56,621 nucleotides of DNA from Candidatus Fermentithermobacillaceae bacterium (GTDB lineage Bacteria > Bacillota > Sulfobacillia > Fermentithermobacillales > Fermentithermobacillaceae): the NCBI GenBank assembly GCA_018052455.1, contig JAGPNE010000005.1:1-56621 (forward strand), in the 5' to 3' direction. This document shows, piece by piece, positions 42,872 to 52,422 of this stretch (positions are counted from its first letter, which is position 1; every line of letters begins with the position of its first letter). A program made the translations under genes and the position numbers. The notes beneath the pieces are model-generated. The model saw only the letters and a list, made by a program, of their open reading frames with translations. It was not told the DNA's origin and did no database searches.

Positions 42872-45718
42872 GTGGCAAAAAACAGCGAAGAACAATCCGC
42901 AAAACCGAAGAGATCAATAGGGAAGTCTGTGTTCAAGGTGGTCCTTGTGGTCGCATTGGCGGCTGGCGCTTGCTATGCAGGTACCACCTTGTTCAGGTTG
43001 AGAAACACCAACACGTTCACAGGTCTAGTGATGCTGCAGGACGGCGGTATTGCCATATACAGATATGAACCTCCACACGATGAGGTATCTGAGACCAAGG
43101 TATCTGACGGTGATTCCGACCAACTCGAGGTTTCACCGACCATGAAAGACTGGACATTGGTGGAAATAGGACCCAAAGCGAAGATTCTCGACAAGGCTGG
43201 CTCTGCATGTTCTCTTGCCCATATCTTTGCAGAGGGAACGCAGAAGAAAGTACTTGAAATAAGTGTAGGCCCGGATGGGTTGGTATCCAAAATCCGCGAG
43301 GTATCTGATAGTTTTTCTGTCCAAGGTGAAGTTGAGAAAAAAGAAACTGACGAGGTAACTATAGACGGAAACACGTATACCATAAGGTCCGGTGAGTATT
43401 TTCCTGCAGGTGAGGGTGATTTGGTTCGCATATACGGTTCTGGAAATGAGATCATGTTTTCAGAACTTTTGCAGAAGGCAGGTCTGCTCCGAGTTTCCTC
43501 TAATGTCGAAGGAGCCAGGGTGTTCGTAGACGGCTCCTATAAAGGCAAGACTCCTTTAGAGTTCAAAACGGCTTCTGGGACAAAAGAAGTAACAGTCAAA
43601 GCTGACGACCATAAGACAACAAAAGTAATGGTGCAAGTTGAACCACAGGTCAAGTCCGAGGTATTTGTTGAGATGCCTCGCATCGCGGGAGTATTGGAGG
43701 TTACCACCGATCCTCCGAATTCTCAAATCTACCTAAATGCTGATCTGAGCGGTGTTTCTCCGCTAAAACTCGAATTGTCTCCGGGCAATTACGAGATTGT
43801 AGCCAAACATGATGGTTACTATTCCAAAAGAGCAACGGTAAGACTCATTGCCGACGCGTCAGAATCTGTCCATTTCGAGCTAGTCAAAGAAAAGGAAAGG
43901 CCCTCTCCGGGAATAGGTCCGACACCAGGAAATACTTCTCCAGGCACTGGTACCGAATCTGCGCAGACGTCAACTGTGAAAATAAAGGTTTTGGGATTCA
44001 CCCCGTCTAGCCGCACGTTAGACGGAGTAGACGAATCAGGAAACCTGAGGAGTATCGAGATTCCAAGTGACGTTTCGCTAGAAAGCGGGTCGTCGACGCG
44101 ATCGTCGTGGGATACTCTTCTGCCCGCTGAAGAGGTTTCGTTGACGGTTTCAAGTTCGGGGGCGGTCTTACAAGGTGTTAAAGTGTATTCTCACACGTTT
44201 ACTCAGAAAGGTACTCTGGCATCAAAGGACAGCCAAGCGATTGTCTTGGCGGAAAAATGGGCAAAATATGAGATGCGTCCGGATGTCCTGGTTGAACGTC
44301 GCGGGCAAAAGGGATTTTCTGCAACGATTGACGTTGGGGACGTTGTGACAGTCTACGGAGCGTCAGCAGAGGACATAAGATACGTTCAGATTGAGAGTTC
44401 GCTTGGGGAAAAATCCGTTTTTGAGTGCCATTTAGTAAACAGCAAAGACGGCCCAATAGTCTTTGGCGAAAACTCGATCATGTCTTTTAAACTTCAGGAG
44501 ACTGTGAACGTATTGGACAGTGCAAACCGTAGAAGCGACAAGATCTCACAGGTACCTTCTGGATCGAGAATTAGGTTTTATGTGAGCAATTTAGGGGAAG
44601 TGGTATGGGCAGAGTATGTGTGGAAAGCGGAAGTGTCTTTGGAAGGCCAAGTCGCAGTTTTCTCTGGCCCGGTCCTATCCGTGAGCCCCGCGTGGCAAGA
44701 CCTCACGATCAGCCACAATACCGTAGTATTCTCAGACCGCGAAAAAAGGCCTTTTTATGACATAAAGATTGGCGACAAGGTTTTGGCTGCGGGTCCCTCT
44801 AGCTCTGATATAGGTTTCGTGTGGATTCAAGGCAGAATCTCGTCTGAAAGCGTTGTTGAGGGGTTTATTGGTGCGTCGAGCGGCAGCAAAGGAAGAGTGT
44901 TTTACAAAGTTGAAAGCCGTAAAGAGACAATCCCCATGATCATTCCTGCGGATTTGAATTTCGTGTACCCTGAGGGACGGACAGCCTTATCTCTCAAAGA
45001 CCTCAAATGGGGGGACAAGGCCAGACTGTGGCTTGATTCAAGCGACAAGCCGGTGTGGTGCGAGATCATTGAAAGAAACGAGATCAATTCAAAAGGACAT
45101 TACCTTGGCAAGTCAGGAGACCTTCTTTACTTTTCAGGTTTCTTGGGACTTAAACCAGACAAAGATCTCACAGTGATAGGACTATCCGGCCTAGACGAAA
45201 TCGGCGAAGGCTCTTTGGTCTATGTAGGTGGTCACGGTCAGACCCTAAACTACATAGAAGTTGACGAGATTGTTGAACCCAAGTGGTGGGTTGACGGAGC
45301 CATACTCAGTGTTGACAAGAATACGATGTTGGCTTTGACTACTCGTTATTCAGTGGTAACCTATACACTATCAGGAGACGTACCCTATGTGGATTGGGAT
45401 TCTAAGTCAGACGGAAGCGTTTCGGAACTCGGATCTGGCGATGAGGTAAAAATAGGCATTGATAAGGAAGGCTATGCCGTATTTGTCGAAAGAGTTGCTT
45501 CTCCTCGGTTCAGGGTTGGTGGAACTGTGATGGCTGTCTCTGACAGAACGGTTACTATATCGGGAGACTACGGGACGCTTAGAGTAACTGTTGACAAGAA
45601 CGCTATGGTCTTCAAAGGCGGGGAAATCGGAGGCTACTCTTTGCTGGCTAAAGGTGACAAGGTCACGGTGTCGGGATGGACGGCCAATAATATAGATTTG
45701 GTTGTCTGCGGTCAGTAA
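42872..45718 (+). CDS. Large membrane-anchored PEGA-domain protein with repeated beta modules
   Basis: This 948-residue protein has a cytoplasmic N-terminus (about 20 basic residues), one membrane helix (VFKVVLVVALAAGACYAGTT) and a long external part. Two PEGA domains lie at about 205-345 (GARVFVDGSYKGKTPLEF, NSQIYLNADLSGVSPLKL), followed by a Pro/Gly/Thr linker (PSPGIGPTPGNTSPGTGTE). The last 550 residues look like a series of degenerate beta modules of 70-90 residues, several containing a GD(x)V/K turn (DVGDVVTVYG, KIGDKVLAAG, WGDKARLWLD, AKGDKVTVSG). PEGA proteins are surface-associated; the function here is unknown. GTG 42872 has only a weak ribosome site. Confidence 0.7.
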   Translation: MAKNSEEQSAKPKRSIGKSVFKVVLVVALAAGACYAGTTLFRLRNTNTFTGLVMLQDGGIAIYRYEPPHDEVSETKVSDGDSDQLEVSPTMKDWTLVEIGPKAKILDKAGSACSLAHIFAEGTQKKVLEISVGPDGLVSKIREVSDSFSVQGEVEKKETDEVTIDGNTYTIRSGEYFPAGEGDLVRIYGSGNEIMFSELLQKAGLLRVSSNVEGARVFVDGSYKGKTPLEFKTASGTKEVTVKADDHKTTKVMVQVEPQVKSEVFVEMPRIAGVLEVTTDPPNSQIYLNADLSGVSPLKLELSPGNYEIVAKHDGYYSKRATVRLIADASESVHFELVKEKERPSPGIGPTPGNTSPGTGTESAQTSTVKIKVLGFTPSSRTLDGVDESGNLRSIEIPSDVSLESGSSTRSSWDTLLPAEEVSLTVSSSGAVLQGVKVYSHTFTQKGTLASKDSQAIVLAEKWAKYEMRPDVLVERRGQKGFSATIDVGDVVTVYGASAEDIRYVQIESSLGEKSVFECHLVNSKDGPIVFGENSIMSFKLQETVNVLDSANRRSDKISQVPSGSRIRFYVSNLGEVVWAEYVWKAEVSLEGQVAVFSGPVLSVSPAWQDLTISHNTVVFSDREKRPFYDIKIGDKVLAAGPSSSDIGFVWIQGRISSESVVEGFIGASSGSKGRVFYKVESRKETIPMIIPADLNFVYPEGRTALSLKDLKWGDKARLWLDSSDKPVWCEIIERNEINSKGHYLGKSGDLLYFSGFLGLKPDKDLTVIGLSGLDEIGEGSLVYVGGHGQTLNYIEVDEIVEPKWWVDGAILSVDKNTMLALTTRYSVVTYTLSGDVPYVDWDSKSDGSVSELGSGDEVKIGIDKEGYAVFVERVASPRFRVGGTVMAVSDRTVTISGDYGTLRVTVDKNAMVFKGGEIGGYSLLAKGDKVTVSGWTANNIDLVVCGQ

Positions 45719-45847
45719 TCACCATCTGCTACCTTGTTTTGAAAAAATCCGAACTGCAATAGCGCTGAAAAGTGCTATAATTATCCGCTAGTGAGTTCTC
45801 ATTTGAGCACATCAAAAGCAATCTTACTGTTTTATGTGGTGATGAAT

Positions 45848-47752
45848 ATGGAAATGAAACAAAATAACACGAATACAAACATAAGGAACGTGGCGGTCAT
45901 TGCTCACGTAGACCACGGAAAGACCACATTGGTCGATGCATTGTTGAGGCAGACCGGCGTGTTTCGTTCAAACCAAGTTGTCCAAGACAGAGTTCTCGAC
46001 TCAAGCGATCTGGAAAAGGAACGGGGAATAACCATTCTCGCCAAAAACACTTCGATCACATACAAAGATGTGAAGATCAACATAGTTGACACTCCCGGGC
46101 ACTCGGATTTCGGTGGAGAAGTAGAACGCATTCTCGGAATGGTTGACGGCGCGCTGCTCTTGGTAGACGCATGTGACGGGCCAATGCCTCAGACTCGGTT
46201 TGTTGTGCAAAAGGCTCTAGAGCATCGTCTTAAGTTGGTGCTTGTCATAAACAAGATAGACAGGCCCGATCAGCGCGTTGACGAAGTCTATGGGGAAGTA
46301 TTCGACTTACTGGTCAACCTCGGCGCCAACGATGATGACGTAGACTTCCCGGTTGTCTATACCGATGCTAGACGGGGATTTGCAACGCAAGACGTCAAAA
46401 TAGCCAGAGAGTATTCTAAGATGGCAGACAAATCGGCACTGCCTTGCGACATATCTCCTGTTCTCGAGGCCATACTTACGCGTATTCCTGCTCCTTACGG
46501 CGATTCAGCGATGCCTCTTCAGATGATGGTTAGCGCTGTAGTACATGACGATTACGTAGGCAGGATTGCTATTGGCCGAGTTGCTGCAGGCACATTGAGA
46601 AAAGGGAGCCGGGTCTGTGTATGCCGTGCAGACGGGTCAAAAAAGATATCAGATATTGCAACGCTGTGGGTGTTCCAAGGGCTCAAGCGAATAGAAGTGT
46701 CCCAGGTTGATGCTGGAGACATCGGCGCGGTTTCAGGGATAGAGGAGATTGACATAGGAGATACAATTGCCGATTCTGAGAATCCTGTCCCCATTCCGCC
46801 GGTGCACGTTGAAGAACCCACTGTTATGGTGACATTTAGAGTAAATGATAGTCCTTTTGCAGGCGATGAGGGGTCATACGTTACGTCTAGGCATCTTCGG
46901 GAAAGACTCTTCCATGAGGCCAAAAGGGACGTGAGCCTAAAGGTAGAACCTACTTCTGAACCCGATGCATTCAGGGTATCAGGTCGTGGCGAACTGCATC
47001 TTTCGATTCTGATCGAAACAATGAGACGAGAAGGATACGAAATGGCAGTCTCCAAACCCCAGGTTATCCTCAGGGTGGAAAATGGGGTGCGTAAGGAACC
47101 TTTCGAGTACTTGACTGTAAACATACCCGAAGAGTACATGGGAAGAGTGATGGAGGAATTGGGACCTAGGAAAGCTGAGCTTTCGGACATGCATCAAGAA
47201 GGAGACGGAAGAGTAAGGCTGAACTTCCTTATCCCTACCAGAGGCATTTTTGGGTTGCGCCAGGCTCTGCTCACTCTTACCAAGGGTACCTCAATCATGC
47301 ACCATGTTTTTGACAGCTATCGTGACTATGTGGGCGATATAGTTACCAGGCGTTCAGGCGCCATGGTTTCATGGGAGACAGGAGTAGTCACTGCTTATGC
47401 CGTAAAGAACGCAGAGGAGCGCGGTCAGCTATTCGTAGGACCTGGAGAAAAAGTGTACGCTGGCCAGGTAGTAGGGGAAAACTCTAGGCCTATGGATCTT
47501 GATATAAACGTGTGCAAAAAGCGCCACCTCTCTAACGTAAGGGCGGTAGCCTCGGAGGAACTAGTGAAACTCACCCCGCCTAGGAAGATGAGTCTCGAAG
47601 AAGCTATGGTATGGATTGACCAAGATGAATTGCTGGAGATTACCCCCAAATCCATACGGATCAGGAAGGCTGTCCTAGACAGACAGGAGCGTTACCGTAT
47701 GAGAAAACCTGAGCAAATGGCCAATGACAGATTGGAAAACGAGGCGCAATAA
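45848..47752 (+). CDS. typA: TypA/BipA ribosome-associated GTPase
   Basis: This translational GTPase of about 634 residues has a G domain with [40 protein letters not shown] and [12 protein letters not shown]-like domains and the C-terminal TypA-specific domain follow ([20 protein letters not shown], then [20 protein letters not shown]). It binds the ribosome under stress and aids assembly. Three in-frame ATGs (45842, 45848, 45854) are possible; GTGGTG before 45848 is the best available site. The length is normal for the family. Confidence 0.95.
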   Translation: MEMKQNNTNTNIRNVAVIAHVDHGKTTLVDALLRQTGVFRSNQVVQDRVLDSSDLEKERGITILAKNTSITYKDVKINIVDTPGHSDFGGEVERILGMVDGALLLVDACDGPMPQTRFVVQKALEHRLKLVLVINKIDRPDQRVDEVYGEVFDLLVNLGANDDDVDFPVVYTDARRGFATQDVKIAREYSKMADKSALPCDISPVLEAILTRIPAPYGDSAMPLQMMVSAVVHDDYVGRIAIGRVAAGTLRKGSRVCVCRADGSKKISDIATLWVFQGLKRIEVSQVDAGDIGAVSGIEEIDIGDTIADSENPVPIPPVHVEEPTVMVTFRVNDSPFAGDEGSYVTSRHLRERLFHEAKRDVSLKVEPTSEPDAFRVSGRGELHLSILIETMRREGYEMAVSKPQVILRVENGVRKEPFEYLTVNIPEEYMGRVMEELGPRKAELSDMHQEGDGRVRLNFLIPTRGIFGLRQALLTLTKGTSIMHHVFDSYRDYVGDIVTRRSGAMVSWETGVVTAYAVKNAEERGQLFVGPGEKVYAGQVVGENSRPMDLDINVCKKRHLSNVRAVASEELVKLTPPRKMSLEEAMVWIDQDELLEITPKSIRIRKAVLDRQERYRMRKPEQMANDRLENEAQ

Positions 47753-47895
47753 TATGTTGCCGCCGAACAATTTCATAGTGTCCTTCTAAGGGTGCCCATA
47801 TCCTGCTTTTTTGTGTTATAAAGGTATTGTGCCGGGAATTGTGAAGCAGAAGGCTGGGAATTGGACCGTATTGGTAAGCAGAAGGAGAGGCCACC

Positions 47896-48444
47896 ATGAT
47901 GGAAACGAAGTATGTTCTGGATCCCATATATAGGCTCACGTGGGATGAAGTAATGACGGCCTGCAAGTCTATTGCTTTGGAGGCAAGCTCCTCATTCGGT
48001 CCTAATGCTGTCGTAGGAATAGCAAAGGGAGGTCTAGTTCCTGCCACAATTATTGCTTCTATACTTCAGATAGATCTTTTCCCGTGTGTAGTAACTCGAA
48101 AAAGACGTGGCAGAGTAATATATGATCGTCCCGAGATCATAGTGTCTGTGAGCGAGAAGGTAAAAGGGCAGCGTGTCCTCATAGTTGACGGTATGGTAAT
48201 GACAGGAGAGACCATGCGTATTGTCTCGGGTGAATGTACCAAATTAGATGCGAAAGTTATTAAGTCCGCCAGCATATGGGCCTGGTCCGAGAGCTGGAAG
48301 CCCAGCTTCACTTACATGGAAAGCCCAGGATACGTAATGTTTCCTTGGGATTACGAAGTGCTGGATTCGGGCCGGTTTGTTCTGAACCCGTTATACCAGG
48401 AGTATATAGATTCTGTGGAGATGATAGATGATTGGAACATCTAA
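47896..48444 (+). CDS. Phosphoribosyltransferase-family protein
   Basis: This 182-residue PRTase-fold protein has FGPNAVVGIAKGGLVPATII, a basic flexible-loop region (VVTRKRRGRVIY) and the PRPP loop VLIVDGMVMTGETM. The usual second acid of the loop (VDD or VDE) is Gly here, which also occurs in some xanthine or non-enzymatic PRTases. The C-terminal YVMFPWDYEVLDSGRF resembles xanthine-guanine-type enzymes. The substrate base is not certain. ATG 47896 follows GGAGAGG. The HD-domain gene begins 13 bases before its end. Confidence 0.75.
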   Translation: MMETKYVLDPIYRLTWDEVMTACKSIALEASSSFGPNAVVGIAKGGLVPATIIASILQIDLFPCVVTRKRRGRVIYDRPEIIVSVSEKVKGQRVLIVDGMVMTGETMRIVSGECTKLDAKVIKSASIWAWSESWKPSFTYMESPGYVMFPWDYEVLDSGRFVLNPLYQEYIDSVEMIDDWNI

Positions 48445-49109
48445 AAACCGTCACTCTTGAAGAGGTCAAGCAGAACAATGTGATTCAGACCTACATAGTC
48501 TCGGGCAATGACCATCTTGGTGCCTTGGGATATACCGACCATGGATTGAGACATGCTTCGCTTGTATCGGCCATAGCAAAAAACGTACTAGAAAGGCTGC
48601 ATTTTTCCCAGAGGGAGCAGGAACTCGCAGGCATAGCCGGCTACCTTCACGACATAGGCAATGTGATCTCTAGATTTTACCATGCTCAAGCGGGTGCCGC
48701 TTTAGCGGAGAGAATTCTATCGGATATGGGAATGCCGCCTGAGGAAGTAGCGGCTGTAATGGGCGCCATAGGAAGCCATGATCCCGAAGAAGAATGCAAT
48801 GCGGTTTCGCCGATATCGGCCGCAGTGATTCTAGCAGACAAATCAGATGTTCATAGATCGCGAGTGCGCAACCCGGACATCCACCATTTTGATGTCCACG
48901 ATAGGGTGAACTATGCTGCTACGCGATCATTTCTTGAAGTGAAAAATGATGATAAGGTCATTTCTTTGCATCTTGTCATAGACACTAGCATAGCTCCTGT
49001 CATGGAGTATTTTGAGATATTTCTAACAAGGATGATGGCTTGTAAGAGGGCCGCTGAGTATTTGGGGGCTAAGTTTGAACTGGACATAAACAAGACGAAA
49101 TTGCTTTGA
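48432..49109 (+). CDS. HD-domain metal-dependent phosphohydrolase
   Basis: This 225-residue protein has the HD ligands TDHGLRHASLVSAIAK, AGYLHDIGNVISRFYHAQ and MGAIGSHDPEE, and a distal Asp in VILADKSDVHRSRVR. HD proteins cleave nucleotides or other phosphoesters. TTG 48432 overlaps the PRTase gene by 13 bases, with GGAG about ten bases upstream; tight coupling suggests a shared nucleotide pathway (inference). Confidence 0.8.
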   Translation: MEHLKTVTLEEVKQNNVIQTYIVSGNDHLGALGYTDHGLRHASLVSAIAKNVLERLHFSQREQELAGIAGYLHDIGNVISRFYHAQAGAALAERILSDMGMPPEEVAAVMGAIGSHDPEEECNAVSPISAAVILADKSDVHRSRVRNPDIHHFDVHDRVNYAATRSFLEVKNDDKVISLHLVIDTSIAPVMEYFEIFLTRMMACKRAAEYLGAKFELDINKTKLL

Positions 49110-49239
49110 TCTCTTCAAAGTCTCATGACTCGTATTGCTTAGGCATACGGGAACGACTTTGTGCAGCTTGAGGTCTAAGAGATTGCGGAAGTCTTCAAAA
49201 GAGCGCGCTTTGTGCCAGATTGAGAGGAGAGGATACACT

Positions 49240-49749
49240 TTGAAATTGTTGGACGAAAAAGGCCGCTTGTTTGGCAAGGTGAGCATTATTGATTTTGCTG
49301 TGATTGTGGTCATAATCGGTGCTGTTGCATGGTTCGGTTATTCTATGTTCGGTAGAAATCTCAGAACAGAGGTAGCCGAGCGGGAGGAAGAAACCGAGAT
49401 CGTAGTAGTAGCTTCAGGCATGAGACCAACCACTGCAGATGCTATAGCAAAGGGCGGAAAGATATTTGAGTTCAAGACGGGCACTTGCGTTGGCGAAGTT
49501 GTAGGCGTTGAGACAAAGCCGGCAATGGTCTGGTTATTAGAAGGGGACGGAAGATGGGTACAGACAGAATCGGATGACAAAGTTGATGCTTTCGTGACCA
49601 TACGTGGAACAGCGAGAGTTGGAGAAAACGTGATTACAATGAACGGCGTTGAGATCAGAGTTGGGGGAAGCATTGGACTCAAAACGAAGTTCGCAACGTT
49701 TCAGGGATACATAATGAATATGGACCTTGAATTGGGAGGTACGCCATAG
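49240..49749 (+). CDS. DUF4330 single-pass membrane protein
   Basis: This 169-residue protein begins LKLLDEKGRLFGKVSIIDFA, the signature of DUF4330, followed by one helix (VIVVIIGAVAWFGYSMFG) and an extracytoplasmic domain with EIVVVASGMRPTTADAIAKG. In Bacillota this family usually precedes polysaccharide or O-antigen-ligase genes, as here. TTG 49240 lies seven bases after AGAGG; the frame is open 105 bases further but without family sequence. Its stop overlaps the next start. Confidence 0.85.
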   Translation: MKLLDEKGRLFGKVSIIDFAVIVVIIGAVAWFGYSMFGRNLRTEVAEREEETEIVVVASGMRPTTADAIAKGGKIFEFKTGTCVGEVVGVETKPAMVWLLEGDGRWVQTESDDKVDAFVTIRGTARVGENVITMNGVEIRVGGSIGLKTKFATFQGYIMNMDLELGGTP

Positions 49750-51269
49750 TGGGCAATACGGTGGCCGTAACCGAAAAAACCGCTTCGCTGATTTCCTCTT
49801 CGAACGAAGTCTTTGAAAGCAGTTCGGCATTTAACCTTCTAGAGTCAGCTCACAGCCGGATAGAGAACGCCGTGATCAGGTTCTTCTTGTGGTTTGACGT
49901 GGCGTATAGGAACAGTCTTCTCGGAAACATATTGTTGTCTTTTGCAGGGACGTTTACGGTCTGGGCGCAGTCAAGTACATTCCTAACGCTTTTAAGACGG
50001 ATCTTGAGGTTATGTCTTATTCCTTCGGGAGGTACATTTGGAGAAGGTACAATTTTTGGGATAGTGCTGGTTCTAGGCGCTCTTGTGTCTACTGAGATCC
50101 AAATGCTTGGCCTCTTGGTGTTTCTTTTTGCAGTACTTTGGCGGCGGTCAGTGGCTATTGACAATAGTAGAAGCCATGGCGTTCTTCCTGCTCTTCCGTT
50201 TCACCTTCATCTCCCTTTCGTAGTGCTGTTTTTGTTTGTGCTAGGCGCTGCGGTTTCCTCAGTTGTTCCTGGAGAGAGCGTCAAGAATCTCATGTTCTGG
50301 TGCTTTAGCGGAGTGGTCTTTTTGTTTGCATTTGATATCTCCGCCAAAAGTGGTGAGGAGAGCATCATTTGGCCCGTGCTTGCAGGCACGAGTCTTTCAA
50401 GCCTTGTTGGGATCGGTCAGTACTTTTCGGGTTGGCAAACGCCTTCCTCATGGATCGACGCAAAATTTGAGGATGAACTGGTTAGGATCGTGGGGACTTT
50501 TACTAACCCAAACTACTTTGCGGAGATGCTAGGGCTAGCCTTGCCTTTGGCGCTTGCTCTTTTGGTGCGGAACAAGAGCCTGAGAGATAAAGGTGTTTTG
50601 CTAGTTTACGCCGGTTTGCAGGCAATAGCCCTGATCATTACGTGGTCAAGGGGGGCGTGGCTTGGTTTCATGGCTTCTTTTGCCATCATGGCGATCTTGT
50701 TCGACAAGAGGTTACTGGTGGTAGGTTTAGTTGTAGCTGTGGGAATTCTCGCTTTTGCACCTCCAATTGTCCTGGAAAGGTTCCTTTCATCTTTTAGCCT
50801 TGAAGATAGCTCAAATGCTTACAGAGTGTCTGTATGGCGTGGTTCTTTGGCATTGCTGCGAGAGAACCTATTTAGGGGTATTGGATTGGGCGCAAAGGCA
50901 TTTTCCCAGATCTATCCTGAGTACATGATAATACAGACGCCTTCTCTGCATTCGCACAGCCTTTACCTTCAGATGCTTATTGAACTGGGGCTTCTGGGAT
51001 TTGTCGCGTTGGCGTGGTTTTTGCTGGCGAGCGTTTTTCATTCTCTTGGTTCTTTGCGTGTGGCAAAGGGAAGAGGATTTGAGAAATGGAAACACACTGG
51101 TATTTTGGTTGGGTGCATGTCAGCACTTGCGGGTCACATGATCCAGGGGGTAATAGAATATACTTGGTATAACCCCCAAGTTATGCTGGTCTTTTGGGCT
51201 TGGCTTGGTGTGTCCGCCGGAGTTGCGTCGCGTCTCAAAGAAGCACACACAGACGCAGTAGAATTATAG
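49749..51269 (+). CDS. O-antigen ligase/polymerase-family (Wzy/WaaL-like) membrane protein
   Basis: This 506-residue protein has about 11-12 helices. Family features include the segment GTFTNPNYFAEMLGLALPLA, the ligase-type ITWSRGAWLGFMASFAIMAI and the large loop with RVSVWRGSLALLRENLFRGI and GLGAKAFSQIYPEY, then HSHSLYLQMLIELGLLGFVA. It polymerises or ligates surface polysaccharide at the outer face of the membrane. GTG 49749 overlaps the upstream stop by one base and has GGGAGGT seven bases before it. It is followed by a GT4 glycosyltransferase. Confidence 0.85.
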   Translation: MGNTVAVTEKTASLISSSNEVFESSSAFNLLESAHSRIENAVIRFFLWFDVAYRNSLLGNILLSFAGTFTVWAQSSTFLTLLRRILRLCLIPSGGTFGEGTIFGIVLVLGALVSTEIQMLGLLVFLFAVLWRRSVAIDNSRSHGVLPALPFHLHLPFVVLFLFVLGAAVSSVVPGESVKNLMFWCFSGVVFLFAFDISAKSGEESIIWPVLAGTSLSSLVGIGQYFSGWQTPSSWIDAKFEDELVRIVGTFTNPNYFAEMLGLALPLALALLVRNKSLRDKGVLLVYAGLQAIALIITWSRGAWLGFMASFAIMAILFDKRLLVVGLVVAVGILAFAPPIVLERFLSSFSLEDSSNAYRVSVWRGSLALLRENLFRGIGLGAKAFSQIYPEYMIIQTPSLHSHSLYLQMLIELGLLGFVALAWFLLASVFHSLGSLRVAKGRGFEKWKHTGILVGCMSALAGHMIQGVIEYTWYNPQVMLVFWAWLGVSAGVASRLKEAHTDAVEL

Positions 51270-51291
51270 GTTGATGGGCGGTATTTCCTTC

Positions 51292-52374
51292 ATGAGAGTG
51301 TTACATATAATAACGGATACTAACATAGGCGGGGCTGGGCGTTACTTGGTCAACCTTATTACGCAACCCGCTTTCGATGATGTAGACGTTATCGTTGCTT
51401 GCCCAGACGGTCGTCTTGGGGACGTTCTCGACTCCATTGGAGTTGAAAGGGTGTCTGTAAGCGGCAAAGACATATCTTTTTCTTTCCCCTTTACTATGGA
51501 ATTGTTCAGACTCTTGAAACGCCTCAAACCAGACATAGTGCACACCCATTCTTGTCTGTCTGGAAGGTTGGCGGCCAAAAGCCTTAGGATTCCTGTGGTT
51601 TACACAAAGCATGGGGAAGTCTCGGACCTGCATTCTCCTGTCTTCTACAAGAAACTGCTCAACAGGTGGGCAGCCAGCCTGTTTTCGGACAAGATTATCG
51701 CAGTATCGAATCACGTAGGCAATCAACTCATCCAATCTGGAGTGGATGCGAAGAAGATAGTAGTAATACATAACGGGATCGAGATTTCCAAGTTCAATTC
51801 CAAGGATTTTGCCCGGGTGCAAAGTACAAGGGAACGTGACCAGGTATTGATCGGCACTCTTGCTAGGTTGGATCAAGTCAAACGACTAGATGTTCTTATA
51901 GAGGCAGCCAGGATTGTAGTTAACTCTCTTCCCGAAGCCAGATTTGTTCTAGGCGGTACCGGCCCCATGGAACAGGAATTGCTGCGCAAGATACAAGATC
52001 TGAGGTTAGAGTCCTATGTCCGCATGGCAGGGTTCGTAGAAGATGTGCCCAGGTTTTTATCTGAATTGGATATATTTGCCTTGTCGTCTGATTCGGAAGG
52101 TCTGGGTCTTTCGGTTATTGAAGCGATGGCTCAAGGACTGCCTGTTGTGGCTACTGCCGTAGGGGGAGTTACCGAGGTAGTAAAGGACAATGAAACAGGT
52201 TTCCTCGTACCTGCAGGGAATCCCCGCGCCATGGCGCAGTGCCTCGTGCGGTTAGCCATAGATCCTGAGATGGCAGCGCACATGGGACGTATGGGCAGAA
52301 AGAGAGCAGAAGAACTCTTCGATGCCAAAACAATGGCTCAGAAAACTGTGGAAGTATACAAAAAGATCCTATGA
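51292..52374 (+). CDS. GT4-family glycosyltransferase
   Basis: This 360-residue GT-B enzyme has the N-terminal MRVLHIITDTNIGGAGRYL, VHTHSCLSGRLAAKSLRIPV and the nucleotide-binding half with LIGTLARLDQVKRLDVLIEA. The GT4 EX7E region is LSSDSEGLGLSVIEAMAQGL, followed by PVVATAVGGVTEVV. It transfers a sugar, probably to the lipid-linked glycan handled by the preceding ligase. ATG 51292 is chosen over TTG 51271 because it opens the conserved sequence. A 28-nt dispersed repeat follows the stop. Confidence 0.9.
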   Translation: MRVLHIITDTNIGGAGRYLVNLITQPAFDDVDVIVACPDGRLGDVLDSIGVERVSVSGKDISFSFPFTMELFRLLKRLKPDIVHTHSCLSGRLAAKSLRIPVVYTKHGEVSDLHSPVFYKKLLNRWAASLFSDKIIAVSNHVGNQLIQSGVDAKKIVVIHNGIEISKFNSKDFARVQSTRERDQVLIGTLARLDQVKRLDVLIEAARIVVNSLPEARFVLGGTGPMEQELLRKIQDLRLESYVRMAGFVEDVPRFLSELDIFALSSDSEGLGLSVIEAMAQGLPVVATAVGGVTEVVKDNETGFLVPAGNPRAMAQCLVRLAIDPEMAAHMGRMGRKRAEELFDAKTMAQKTVEVYKKIL

Positions 52375-52388
52375 AGCAAAAAATTCCG

Positions 52389-52416
52389 AAGCAAGGGGGA
52401 CGGGACTTTTTGCTTC
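52389..52416 (+). repeat. 28-nt dispersed hairpin repeat, copy 4
   Basis: AAGCAAGGGGGACGG followed by GACTTTTTGCTTC. It lies between the convergent GT4 and ABC genes, where its hairpin plus T-run may serve as terminator. Confidence 0.75.
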
Positions 52417-52422
52417 ATAATC

